From contig JAYVOI010000028.1 in assembly GCA_043758005.1 (NCBI GenBank), positions 1 through 6,248 on the forward strand: a stretch of 6,248 nt of DNA, given 5' to 3'. The position numbers and the translations under genes were made by a program. This document shows, in pieces, positions 1 through 5,422 of the stretch. Origin of the DNA: JAENVT01 sp043758005 (GTDB taxonomy: Bacteria; Actinomycetota; Acidimicrobiia; Acidimicrobiales; Ilumatobacteraceae). Under the pieces are notes generated by a model. It was not told the origin of the DNA and made no database searches. It saw only the letters and a list, made by a program, of their open reading frames with translations. Numbering within the stretch: the stretch's first letter is position 1; each line of letters starts with the position of its first letter.

Positions 1-185
1 GCTACGGGCGATGGTCGTGGTTGGCGCAGCTGTCACCGTTGTACCACGGGGTTGCCCTGGTCAGGGCGGCCAACGCAGGCGTGTTGACGGTGTCCAGCAT
101 CGGCCATGTCGTCGTGCTCATCGCGATCGCGGCAGTCGCAGTGAGCATCGCCGCACGGCGTCTCAGCACGCTCCTGCTGTCGTAG
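1..185 (+). CDS. ABC-2 type transporter permease, C-terminal fragment (5' end outside window)
   Basis: The last 60 codons of a plus-strand gene are visible, in the frame starting at base 3 and ending at TAG 183-185. The peptide carries LSPLYHGVALVRA (fragment residues 10-22), which resembles the segment before the last helix in ABC-2 / NodJ-type permeases. Those proteins form the membrane channel of ABC exporters for polysaccharides, lipids or drugs. A hydrophobic helix follows (about residues 33-50, HVVVLIAIAAVAVSIA), then a short basic tail (ARRLSTLLLS), as expected for the cytoplasmic end of such a permease. The ATPase partner is probably upstream, outside the window. The gene converges with the lipoprotein gene; only 14 bases separate their stop codons. 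Family assignment rests on a short fragment, and the substrate cannot be inferred. Confidence 0.72.
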   Translation, partial: YGRWSWLAQLSPLYHGVALVRAANAGVLTVSSIGHVVVLIAIAAVAVSIAARRLSTLLLS

Positions 186-199
186 ACAGCGCGACGATG

Positions 200-832
200 T
201 CAGGCGGGCGCAGGCCCGGGCGATGGCACGGACGGGAACGAAGGTTGCGAGGTCTGCATCAGACCGGGAAAGTCGTAGCGGGTCAGTGGCTGGCTCTGGA
301 GCTCACCGCTGGCTGTCGGCCACTGCTGGGGCACGCCGTCGATGGCGATTGTGACCGTCGAGACGCCACTGATCTCCGACGCGGTCAACACGATCTGGGC
401 GACACCGTCGATCAGCGCCTCGCCGGTCAACTGCTGCAACTCGCTCGACACGCTGACGATCAACTCGTCGCCGTCCTGGGCGACATCGAGCAGGCGGGTG
501 CCGGGAGGGATCGCCGTGCGGAGGCGTCGCTGCAACTCCTCGGAGTTGGGTCCTTCGAACAAGGCCCGCATGGCCTCGGCGGGAGTGTCGCCGACGTCGC
601 GGGCAACCGATTGCAAGGTGCGCGGTTGGCCGATGACCTCTGGAGACAGCAGGAAGATCCTGCCCGAGCCGGTCGCCGCACCCGCAGGCTGGTCGAAGTT
701 GACACGGAGATCCTGGCGGTCGCGTACTGCGATGTCACGTGGCGTGCCCTCGGGATCGATCGAGCACGACGACAGCCCGATCACCCCCGCGCCGATGACG
801 GCGGCACAACGCATCACGCGCAACAGCGTCAT
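200..832 (-). CDS. GerMN-domain lipoprotein, short LpqB-like partner of the MtrAB system
   Basis: Predicted 210-residue exported lipoprotein. The N-terminus is a short basic stretch, a hydrophobic core (residues 10-20) and a lipobox LSSC with acylated Cys23, so it should be anchored on the outer face of the membrane. A GerMN domain spans about residues 57-172 (GRIFLLSPE, a P-x-EAMRALFEGP segment, TAIPPGTRLL, and AQIVLTASEISGVSTVTIAIDG near its end). A Pro/Ser-rich tail (about 188-210) finishes the protein. The ATG at 832 overlaps the kinase stop (ATGA) and has a strong ribosome site about 10 bases upstream, which rules out the longer reading frame. Mycobacterial LpqB, encoded in the same place after mtrB, is far longer (near 580 residues) with a large C-terminal domain after GerMN; that part is absent. 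In mycobacteria LpqB contacts the external domain of MtrB; a similar role here is inferred from position. Confidence 0.85.
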   Translation of the reverse strand: MTLLRVMRCAAVIGAGVIGLSSCSIDPEGTPRDIAVRDRQDLRVNFDQPAGAATGSGRIFLLSPEVIGQPRTLQSVARDVGDTPAEAMRALFEGPNSEELQRRLRTAIPPGTRLLDVAQDGDELIVSVSSELQQLTGEALIDGVAQIVLTASEISGVSTVTIAIDGVPQQWPTASGELQSQPLTRYDFPGLMQTSQPSFPSVPSPGPAPA

Positions 833-2316
833 CCGATGCCGACCTCCTCCGCCGGCAACTCCAGCACGAAGCGTGCTCCTGGCTCTCCGTCGAGGCGGTC
901 GTCCACCCACACGCGGCCACCATGCATGCGCACGTGCTCGTCGACCAGGGCCAGGCCCAACCCGGCACCGTCGCTGCTCGACCGACGACCGGCGACTGCG
1001 CCGCGGGCGAACCGCTCGAAGACCAGCGCCCGCTCCTCGATCGGGACCCCGGGGCCATGATCTTCCACGGCGATCCACACATGGCCCAGCGGCTCGCCCT
1101 CGCCTTCGGCTTCGGTCACCATGATCTCCGGAGCTCCGCCGCCATGCACGCGGGCGTTGTCGATCAGGTTCGCCACGACGCGTGCCAGCCGGCGGCGGTC
1201 ACCGCGCAGGATCAGACCTTCGGCACGATCGCTGACGGTCAACTTCGTCTGGGGGAGGCTGCTGACGGCGACGGCCTGGCGGACGAACTCGGCGACCAGG
1301 AGGTCCTCGAGATGCAGGCGGATCGCGCCGGCATCGAACCGTGAGATCTCCAGCAGGTCCTCGACCAGTCCTTGGAACCGGGAGACATCGCCGACCAGCA
1401 GGTCGAGCGCGGCCTGGGCCCGGTCGGGCATCTCGTCACGGCGGGCCTGCATCACCTCGACACTGGCGGCCAGTGTCATCAGCGGCGATCGCAACTCGTG
1501 GCTGACGTCGCTGGCGAACCGGGCATCGCGCTCGACACGGTTCTGCAGGGCTTCGGCCATGTCGTTGAACGCTGTCGAGAGCAACTGGAGATCGTGATCG
1601 TCGGTGCTCTCCAGCCGGGTGTCGAGGCGGCCTCCGGCGATCGCCTTGGCAGCTTGTGCTGCGTCGCCGAGCGGGCGGATCACCCGTTTGGCGGCGATCA
1701 TCCCGGTCAGCGCTCCGGCGAGTGTCGTGATCAACCCGCCGAACAAGAGACTGAGCCCGACGTTGCGCAGTGTCGCATTTGCGTCCGACAGGTCGGCGAA
1801 CTCGAAGTACGCGGCGGTCGAGGACTCGAGCGGAATGCCGATCACCAGGGTCGGAACCCGGTCGACCGAGACGATCATCTGGGCCGGAATGCGGTCGATG
1901 ATCACCCTCGCCTGCATCGACTGGGGGATCACCTCCGAATTGAACTTCGCGGATGGCGACGCCCATGCGCCATCGATGTTGATCGCTGCCTGCGACACGC
2001 CGACCTGCTGCAGCCGGTCGATGATCGTGGTGGCGGTGGTGTTGCCGGCACTGATCTCGCGTTGAGCGACGCGGGCGTTGCGATACGCCTGGTCGGTGCT
2101 CGTGCGTTCACGCTGGTTGATCAAGCTGCTTCGCGTGAACGAATACGCCACGGCCGCGAGGAACGTCGACAGCAGCAGCGCGCCGATGACGAACATCGAC
2201 ATGATGCGAGTGCGCAACCCGAAGCGCGCCGGGCGCCACTTGGCGAACAGTCCGAACGCTGCTCTGACGAATCCCCGACGCGGTTCGGAGACGACGCTGT
2301 CGTGCGCGATCGTCAC
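829..2316 (-). CDS. mtrB: MtrB-like membrane sensor histidine kinase
   Basis: Predicted 495-residue kinase that autophosphorylates and passes phosphate to the adjacent regulator. In order: a basic cytoplasmic leader (1-37), TM1 (about 38-60), an extracytoplasmic sensor region (about 61-183), TM2 (about 184-209), a HAMP linker (about 210-262), the H-box SDVSHELRSPL with phospho-acceptor His273, the dimerisation segment ending LLEISRFDAGA (321-331), and the ATPase domain. The ATPase domain shows an N-box (ANLIDNARVHGG, Asn383 and Asn387), a G1 box (EDHGPGV, 418-424) and a G2 box (GAGLGLALV, 450-458). All catalytic motifs look intact. The start chosen is GTG 2316, which overlaps the regulator stop (GTGA); no good Shine-Dalgarno is seen there, so translational coupling is likely. 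A longer in-frame ATG at 2511 would run through the regulator gene and is unlikely. The SDVSHELR and LLEDLLEISRFDAGA-like motifs and the gene order support MtrB, although the sensor region differs. Confidence 0.9.
   Translation of the reverse strand: MTIAHDSVVSEPRRGFVRAAFGLFAKWRPARFGLRTRIMSMFVIGALLLSTFLAAVAYSFTRSSLINQRERTSTDQAYRNARVAQREISAGNTTATTIIDRLQQVGVSQAAINIDGAWASPSAKFNSEVIPQSMQARVIIDRIPAQMIVSVDRVPTLVIGIPLESSTAAYFEFADLSDANATLRNVGLSLLFGGLITTLAGALTGMIAAKRVIRPLGDAAQAAKAIAGGRLDTRLESTDDHDLQLLSTAFNDMAEALQNRVERDARFASDVSHELRSPLMTLAASVEVMQARRDEMPDRAQAALDLLVGDVSRFQGLVEDLLEISRFDAGAIRLHLEDLLVAEFVRQAVAVSSLPQTKLTVSDRAEGLILRGDRRRLARVVANLIDNARVHGGGAPEIMVTEAEGEGEPLGHVWIAVEDHGPGVPIEERALVFERFARGAVAGRRSSSDGAGLGLALVDEHVRMHGGRVWVDDRLDGEPGARFVLELPAEEVGIG
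843..850 (-). promoter_or_regulatory. Strong ribosome binding site for the GerMN lipoprotein gene
   Basis: On the minus strand GGAGGAGG lies 10 bases before the ATG at 832, inside the end of the histidine kinase gene. It is the clearest Shine-Dalgarno sequence in the window and fixes the lipoprotein start. It suggests the lipoprotein can recruit ribosomes itself instead of relying only on coupling to the kinase. Confidence 0.75.
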
Positions 2317-2993
2317 GACTGAAGGCGATACCCGAGGCCGCGCACGGTGACGACGTGGCGAGGATTGGCGGCGTCGGTCTCGACCTTGGTGCGCAGGCGA
2401 CGCACATGCACGTCGACGAGCCGGCCGTCGCCGAAGTAGTCGTAGCCCCAGACCTTGTCGAGCAGGCTCTCCCTGCTGAACACCCGGCCGGGGTTCTGGG
2501 CCAGCTCGCACAACAACCGGAACTCGGTCTTGGTGAGGTGCAACTCGGTTCCACTGCGCAGCACCTTGCCCTCATCGGGGATGATCTCGAGGTCCCCGAA
2601 CACGAGGCGGGCGTGCAAGGGGCTGATCGGGCGGATGCGACGAAGCAACGCCCGGATGCGTGCCGAGAGCTCTTTCGGTGCGAACGGCTTCGTGAGGTAG
2701 TCATCGGCGCCCGCCTCGAGGCCGGCGACCACGTCATGGGTGTCGTTGCGGGCGGTGACCATCACGATCGGCACGTCACTGTGCCGGCGCAACGTGCGGC
2801 ACAGCTCGAAGCCGTCCATGCCGGGCAGCATGATGTCGATCAGCACGACATCGGGCAACGCCCGATGGAACAGGTCGATCGCCTCTTCACCGCTCCCGGC
2901 TTCGTCGACCGTCCAGCCTTCGTCCTCGAGAGCCAGTTTGACCGCCGTTCGGATGCGCTCGTCGTCTTCGACGGAAAGGATGCGAGTACCCAC
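2313..2993 (-). CDS. mtrA: MtrA-like OmpR/PhoB-family response regulator
   Basis: Predicted 226-residue transcription factor. The receiver domain (about 1-118) has the acidic pocket Glu9-Asp10-Asp11, phospho-acceptor Asp53 in LIDIMLPGMDG, Thr80 and Lys102 in the LTKPF motif. The C-terminal winged-helix DNA-binding domain (about 128-225) includes LTKTEFRLLCELAQNPG, VFSRESLLDKVWGYDY, VDVHVRRLRTKVE and the end wing VRGLGYRL, typical of OmpR/PhoB proteins. The kinase in GTGA overlap downstream is its obvious partner. GTG 2993 gives a full-length receiver; only 3 bases separate it from the monophosphatase stop. MtrA of mycobacteria controls genes for peptidoglycan hydrolysis, replication and division. 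That role is inferred here from similarity and from the mtrA-mtrB-lpqB order, but another actinobacterial OmpR-type regulator cannot be excluded. Confidence 0.92.
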   Translation of the reverse strand: MGTRILSVEDDERIRTAVKLALEDEGWTVDEAGSGEEAIDLFHRALPDVVLIDIMLPGMDGFELCRTLRRHSDVPIVMVTARNDTHDVVAGLEAGADDYLTKPFAPKELSARIRALLRRIRPISPLHARLVFGDLEIIPDEGKVLRSGTELHLTKTEFRLLCELAQNPGRVFSRESLLDKVWGYDYFGDGRLVDVHVRRLRTKVETDAANPRHVVTVRGLGYRLQS

Positions 2994-2996
2994 GGG

Positions 2997-3806
2997 TCAC
3001 ATGATGCCAGGGTTCTGGCCCGGTTCGGTGACCGCCAACAACTCCACCATGTCGTCGAACAGCGCCGGATTGGCAGCCAGCAGCCCGCTGTGGTCGATCG
3101 GGCCGCCGTCGAACCGCCCGGTTCGGCAGCCGGCCTCGCGGGCGATCAACTCACCGGCAGCCCAATCCCACGGCCCGAGCCACTGCTCGAAGTAGGCGTC
3201 GAGCCGGCCGGCGGCGAGGTAGCACAGGTCGGGTGCGGCGGCCCCGAAGCGACGGATGTCGCGAATGCGCGGGATGACCTCGGCGATTCGCCGGGCCTGG
3301 TCGCGGCGTCGCTCGACCTGGTACGAGAACCCGGTGGCGACCAGCGCGTGCTGCAGAGATGCGGTGGTGCTGCAGCGGATGGGGGAGCCGTTGAGCAGCG
3401 CGCCCCCGTCGGCGACGGCCGTGAACAGCTCTCGACTGGCGGGGATGTACACGGCGCCCGCCAGAGGCCGGTCGTCGGCGAGCGCGGCGATCGAGACCGC
3501 ATAGCCGGGCAAGTCGTACTGGAAGTTGGTGGTGCCGTCGATCGGGTCGATCAGCCAGCGGATGCCGGATGCGCCGGCGTCGTCGGTGCCTTCCTCGCCG
3601 ACCACGGCATCGTCGGGCCGTTCGGCGCGCAGGCCGTCGACGATCAACTGCTCCGAGGCGCGATCGAACTCGGTCACGACGTCGGTATCGGATGACTTCG
3701 TCGAGATCGACGTGAGCCCCTGCTTGCGCCCCTCGAAGACCAGCTCGCCGGCCGCGATGGCGAGGCGTGCCGCCAGATCACACAGCTCGGGGGAGAGGTC
3801 GGTCAC
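2997..3806 (-). CDS. suhB: Inositol monophosphatase family protein (SuhB-like)
   Basis: Predicted 269-residue soluble, Mg-dependent and usually Li-sensitive phosphatase. The metal-binding motifs are present: Glu71 in VVGEEG, motif A WLIDPIDGTTNF (84-95, with Asp87, Asp90 and Thr92), and motif B PWDWAAGELIAREAGC (212-227, with Asp214). GAAAPDLCYLAAGRLDAYFE (188-207) matches the substrate-side segment of SuhB-type enzymes. Length is normal for the family. The likely reaction is inositol-1-phosphate to inositol, which feeds phosphatidylinositol synthesis in actinobacteria. Relatives act on histidinol phosphate (HisN), fructose-1,6-bisphosphate or PAP (CysQ), and sequence alone does not settle the substrate. 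GTG 3806 overlaps the stop of the small membrane protein (GTGA), and no Shine-Dalgarno is evident. The stop is 3 bases from the mtrA-like start, so it is probably co-transcribed with the two-component genes. Confidence 0.9.
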   Translation of the reverse strand: MTDLSPELCDLAARLAIAAGELVFEGRKQGLTSISTKSSDTDVVTEFDRASEQLIVDGLRAERPDDAVVGEEGTDDAGASGIRWLIDPIDGTTNFQYDLPGYAVSIAALADDRPLAGAVYIPASRELFTAVADGGALLNGSPIRCSTTASLQHALVATGFSYQVERRRDQARRIAEVIPRIRDIRRFGAAAPDLCYLAAGRLDAYFEQWLGPWDWAAGELIAREAGCRTGRFDGGPIDHSGLLAANPALFDDMVELLAVTEPGQNPGIM

Positions 3807-4084
3807 TGGAGGGCGCCACCGTTGTTGCGACGCTCGATCTCCTTCCACTCGCCGAGTGCACGCAGGACCAGCACGGCAACCACGCTCATGCCGAGCGCAG
3901 CGACGATGGCGCCGAACAGGGCGCCGAGCCCGCGTTGCGTTGCGCAGGTTCCGTGGCACTGCAGTTTGACCAGGGTGTACCCGATCAGTCCGCCTGCCAG
4001 CCCGCCCAGCAGGATGGCCAGGAACGCGGCAGCCCGGGCCTTCGGGGGCGGGAGCGCGGAGAGTGGAACGTCGGGGTCTGCCAC
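3803..4084 (-). CDS. Small two-helix membrane protein with a CHGTC loop, unknown function
   Basis: I do not recognise a named family. From GTG 4084 it is 93 residues: an acidic, Pro-rich start (VADPDVPLSALPPP), KAR, a first hydrophobic helix (about residues 18-40, glycine-rich GGLAGGLIG), a short loop KLQCHGTCATQR with two cysteines three residues apart, a second helix (about 53-76), and a charged tail (GEWKEIERRNNGGALQ). Positive charges beside both outer ends suggest both termini are cytoplasmic and the Cys-His-Cys loop is external. The upstream in-frame ATG at 4123 would add 13 residues. I prefer GTG 4084 because a TANNNT -10 element lies exactly 6 bases before it, as in leaderless actinobacterial genes. 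The stop overlaps the monophosphatase start (GTGA), making this the probable first gene of the five-gene unit. GC-rich codon third positions and the overlap support a real gene. Confidence 0.68.
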   Translation of the reverse strand: MADPDVPLSALPPPKARAAAFLAILLGGLAGGLIGYTLVKLQCHGTCATQRGLGALFGAIVAALGMSVVAVLVLRALGEWKEIERRNNGGALQ

Positions 4085-4090
4085 GGGCCC

Positions 4091-4096
4091 ATCGTA
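4091..4096 (-). promoter_or_regulatory. Candidate -10 element (TACGAT) for the minus-strand five-gene unit
   Basis: On the minus strand TACGAT fits the actinobacterial -10 consensus TANNNT and is followed by GGGCCC, then the GTG at 4084. That spacing would put transcription start on or next to the G of GTG, giving a leaderless message. No convincing -35 is visible. If translation instead began at ATG 4123, this element would lie inside the coding region, so the two calls compete. Confidence 0.45.
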
Positions 4097-4161
4097 CGGT
4101 CCGGCCAGGTGCCGCCGGGTCATCGTCGAGCCACGGCCGACCCGTCATGGTGCCGACCTCG

Positions 4162-4167
4162 TAGGCT
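4162..4167 (+). promoter_or_regulatory. Candidate -10 element (TAGGCT) for the glycosyltransferase-Nudix-dinB unit
   Basis: TAGGCT matches TANNNT and ends 8 bases before the GTG at 4176. No Shine-Dalgarno sequence precedes that GTG, so a leaderless or nearly leaderless transcript is plausible. The -35 region (around 4138-4144) has only a weak GACC-like core. Together with the opposite-facing TACGAT it makes a compact divergent promoter region. Confidence 0.45.
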
Positions 4168-4175
4168 CAGCGGTC

Positions 4176-4913
4176 GTGCGTGTCACCGTGGTCGTCCCGA
4201 CCTACAACGAAGCCGGAAACATCGAACGGCTGTGCAACGAGGTTCGGTCGGCCGCGCCGGACGCCGACCTGTTGATCGTCGACGACGCCAGCCCGGACGG
4301 CACCGCCGACATCGCCGAGTCGCTGGGCCGCACCCTCGGCCGCATCGAGGTGCTCCGCCGGTCGGGCAAGGCGGGGCTGGGTGCCGCGTATCGCGCCGGG
4401 CTGCGCACCGCCATCGACCGCGGTGCGGAGATCTGCGTGCAGATGGACGCCGACCTGTCGCACGACCCGGCCGTGCTCCCGGCACTGATCGCCAACGCCG
4501 AGCTCGGCGCCGACCTGGCGATCGGCAGCCGCTACGTGCCAGGCGGCCTCACCGAGAACTGGCCGCGGCGTCGCCGCATGCTGTCCCGGTGGGGGAACCG
4601 TTACGCCGCAGGCGTGCTCGGGCTGGCCATCAACGACGCCACCGCGGGGTACCGCGCGTACCGAACTGATGCCCTGGAGCGGATGGAGTTCGACACGGTC
4701 GCAGCCGAGGGATACGGCTTCCAGGTCGAGATGACCTACCGCCTGGTGCGAATCGGGGGCAAGGTCGTCGAGTTCCCCATCACCTTCCGGGACCGGACTG
4801 CGGGCGTGTCGAAGATGTCGGGAGGCATCGTGCGCGAAGCGCTGGTGATCGTGATCAAGCTGTGGGTCGCAGACTTCAACGGCCGGCGAATGCGGCGGGC
4901 ACAGGGCGGCTGA
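4176..4913 (+). CDS. Polyprenol-phosphate mannose synthase-like GT2 glycosyltransferase (DPM1/Ppm1 type)
   Basis: Predicted 245-residue GT-A fold enzyme that would transfer a sugar, probably mannose from GDP-mannose, to a polyprenyl phosphate at the cytoplasmic membrane face. Visible motifs: VVVPTYNE (5-12), LIVDDASPDGT (33-43), QMDADLSHDP (89-98, with the metal-binding D91-x-D93), GSRYVPGG (117-124), TAGYRAYR (156-163), EGYGFQVEM (178-186) and FRDRTAGVSKMS (204-215), which matches the late F-x-R-x3-G-x-SKM segment of dolichol/polyprenol-phosphate mannose synthases. There is no C-terminal membrane domain and no fused Lnt-like N-acyltransferase as in some mycobacterial Ppm1 proteins. The product is normally the donor for mannosylated lipoglycans and glycoproteins. 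GTG 4176 is chosen because it precedes the VTVVVPTYNE strand directly and upstream in-frame sequence lacks family similarity. A different polyprenyl-phosphate sugar transferase is possible. Confidence 0.88.
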   Translation: MRVTVVVPTYNEAGNIERLCNEVRSAAPDADLLIVDDASPDGTADIAESLGRTLGRIEVLRRSGKAGLGAAYRAGLRTAIDRGAEICVQMDADLSHDPAVLPALIANAELGADLAIGSRYVPGGLTENWPRRRRMLSRWGNRYAAGVLGLAINDATAGYRAYRTDALERMEFDTVAAEGYGFQVEMTYRLVRIGGKVVEFPITFRDRTAGVSKMSGGIVREALVIVIKLWVADFNGRRMRRAQGG

Positions 4914-4918
4914 GCGAC

Positions 4919-5422
4919 ATGAGGAACTGGGTCGTCGGAGGTGCGTTGATCCCTCGGGTCGGCGGCGTCGAGCTCAGCGGGCTGGTGCTGGTGGGCAACC
5001 GGCGGCGCGATCGTTCTGTCGAATGGACGCCACCGGGCGGCGTCATCGACCGCGGTGAGTCGATTCGTGAAGGTCTGGCACGCGAAGTCTTCGAAGAGAC
5101 CGGCCTCACCGTCGCCGGTTGGGCCGGTCTCAGCTACTCGGTCGTGGTCGAGGCTCCGCAGATGGGTTGGCGCCTGCGCGTCGAGGCCTGGGAGACAGCG
5201 GACGTAATCGGCGATGTGGTGGTGGCGGACCCCGACGGCATCGTCGAAGAGGTGCGCCAAGTCACCAACATCGAGGCCCTGGTCTTGCTCGCCACGAGCC
5301 CGCAATGGGTACACGTACCCGTCGGTGACTGGTTGAACGGCGTGCGGCATCCGACCGGCTCGTTCCACTTCCGCGTGGCGGGCACCGATCGATCCAACTC
5401 CAGCGTGGAGCGGATCGCGTGA
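4919..5422 (+). CDS. Nudix (MutT-like) hydrolase
   Basis: Predicted 167-residue Nudix protein that cleaves a nucleoside diphosphate linked to another group. The Nudix box is complete: Gly41, Glu47, then Arg55-Glu56, Glu59-Glu60 and Gly62 (pattern G-x5-E-x7-REVFEETGL), inside PPGGVIDRGE...REVFEETGL. An opening strand RNWVVGGALI and a buried LVLVGNRRR precede it, as in MutT-type folds. Later residues (WRLRVEAWET, WVHVPVGDWL) have no substrate signature I can read, so 8-oxo-dGTP, other damaged nucleotides or nucleotide sugars are all possible. ATG 4919 is 5 bases after the glycosyltransferase stop, with only a weak GGGCGG ahead of it (4904-4909). Its stop overlaps the dinB start (GTGA), implying coupled expression with a translesion polymerase and favouring, by inference, a nucleotide-pool sanitising role. 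Confidence 0.9.
   Translation: MRNWVVGGALIPRVGGVELSGLVLVGNRRRDRSVEWTPPGGVIDRGESIREGLAREVFEETGLTVAGWAGLSYSVVVEAPQMGWRLRVEAWETADVIGDVVVADPDGIVEEVRQVTNIEALVLLATSPQWVHVPVGDWLNGVRHPTGSFHFRVAGTDRSNSSVERIA
5407..5410 (+). promoter_or_regulatory. Ribosome binding site for dinB
   Basis: GGAG lies 8 bases before GTG 5419, inside the end of the Nudix gene. It supports GTG 5419 over the next in-frame GTG at 5434. Confidence 0.55.

Noticed and set aside
149..160. CGCCG/CGGCG palindrome near the permease stop as a terminator
   Set aside because: Loop of only 2 to 4 bases, no T-run, located in coding sequence; ordinary for GC-rich DNA.
206..217. GGGC/GCCC hairpin with GCAG loop near the lipoprotein stop as a terminator
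   Set aside because: Only 4 base pairs, inside coding sequence and without a T-run on either strand.
833..1078. N-terminal extension of the lipoprotein reading frame up to ATG 1078
   Set aside because: It would bury the signal peptide 82 residues inside, is arginine-rich shadow of the kinase gene, and the strong ribosome site at 843-850 marks ATG 832.
1372..2322. Plus-strand open frame (316 codons) opposite the histidine kinase
   Set aside because: Antisense shadow of a kinase with all H, N and G boxes; no domain signature of its own.
2355..3695. Long plus-strand open frame (446 codons) opposite the response regulator and the monophosphatase
   Set aside because: It lies antisense to two genes with complete family motifs, has no recognisable domain, and is the usual shadow frame in GC-rich DNA.
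4147..4164. Five-codon upstream open frame (ATG GTG CCG ACC TCG TAG) before the glycosyltransferase
   Set aside because: It overlaps the candidate -10 element and would not be transcribed if the message is leaderless; no attenuator structure is associated.
5300..5419. Possible LexA/SOS box ahead of dinB
   Set aside because: GAAC and GTTC words occur but not as a palindrome with the 4-base spacing of the actinobacterial SOS box.
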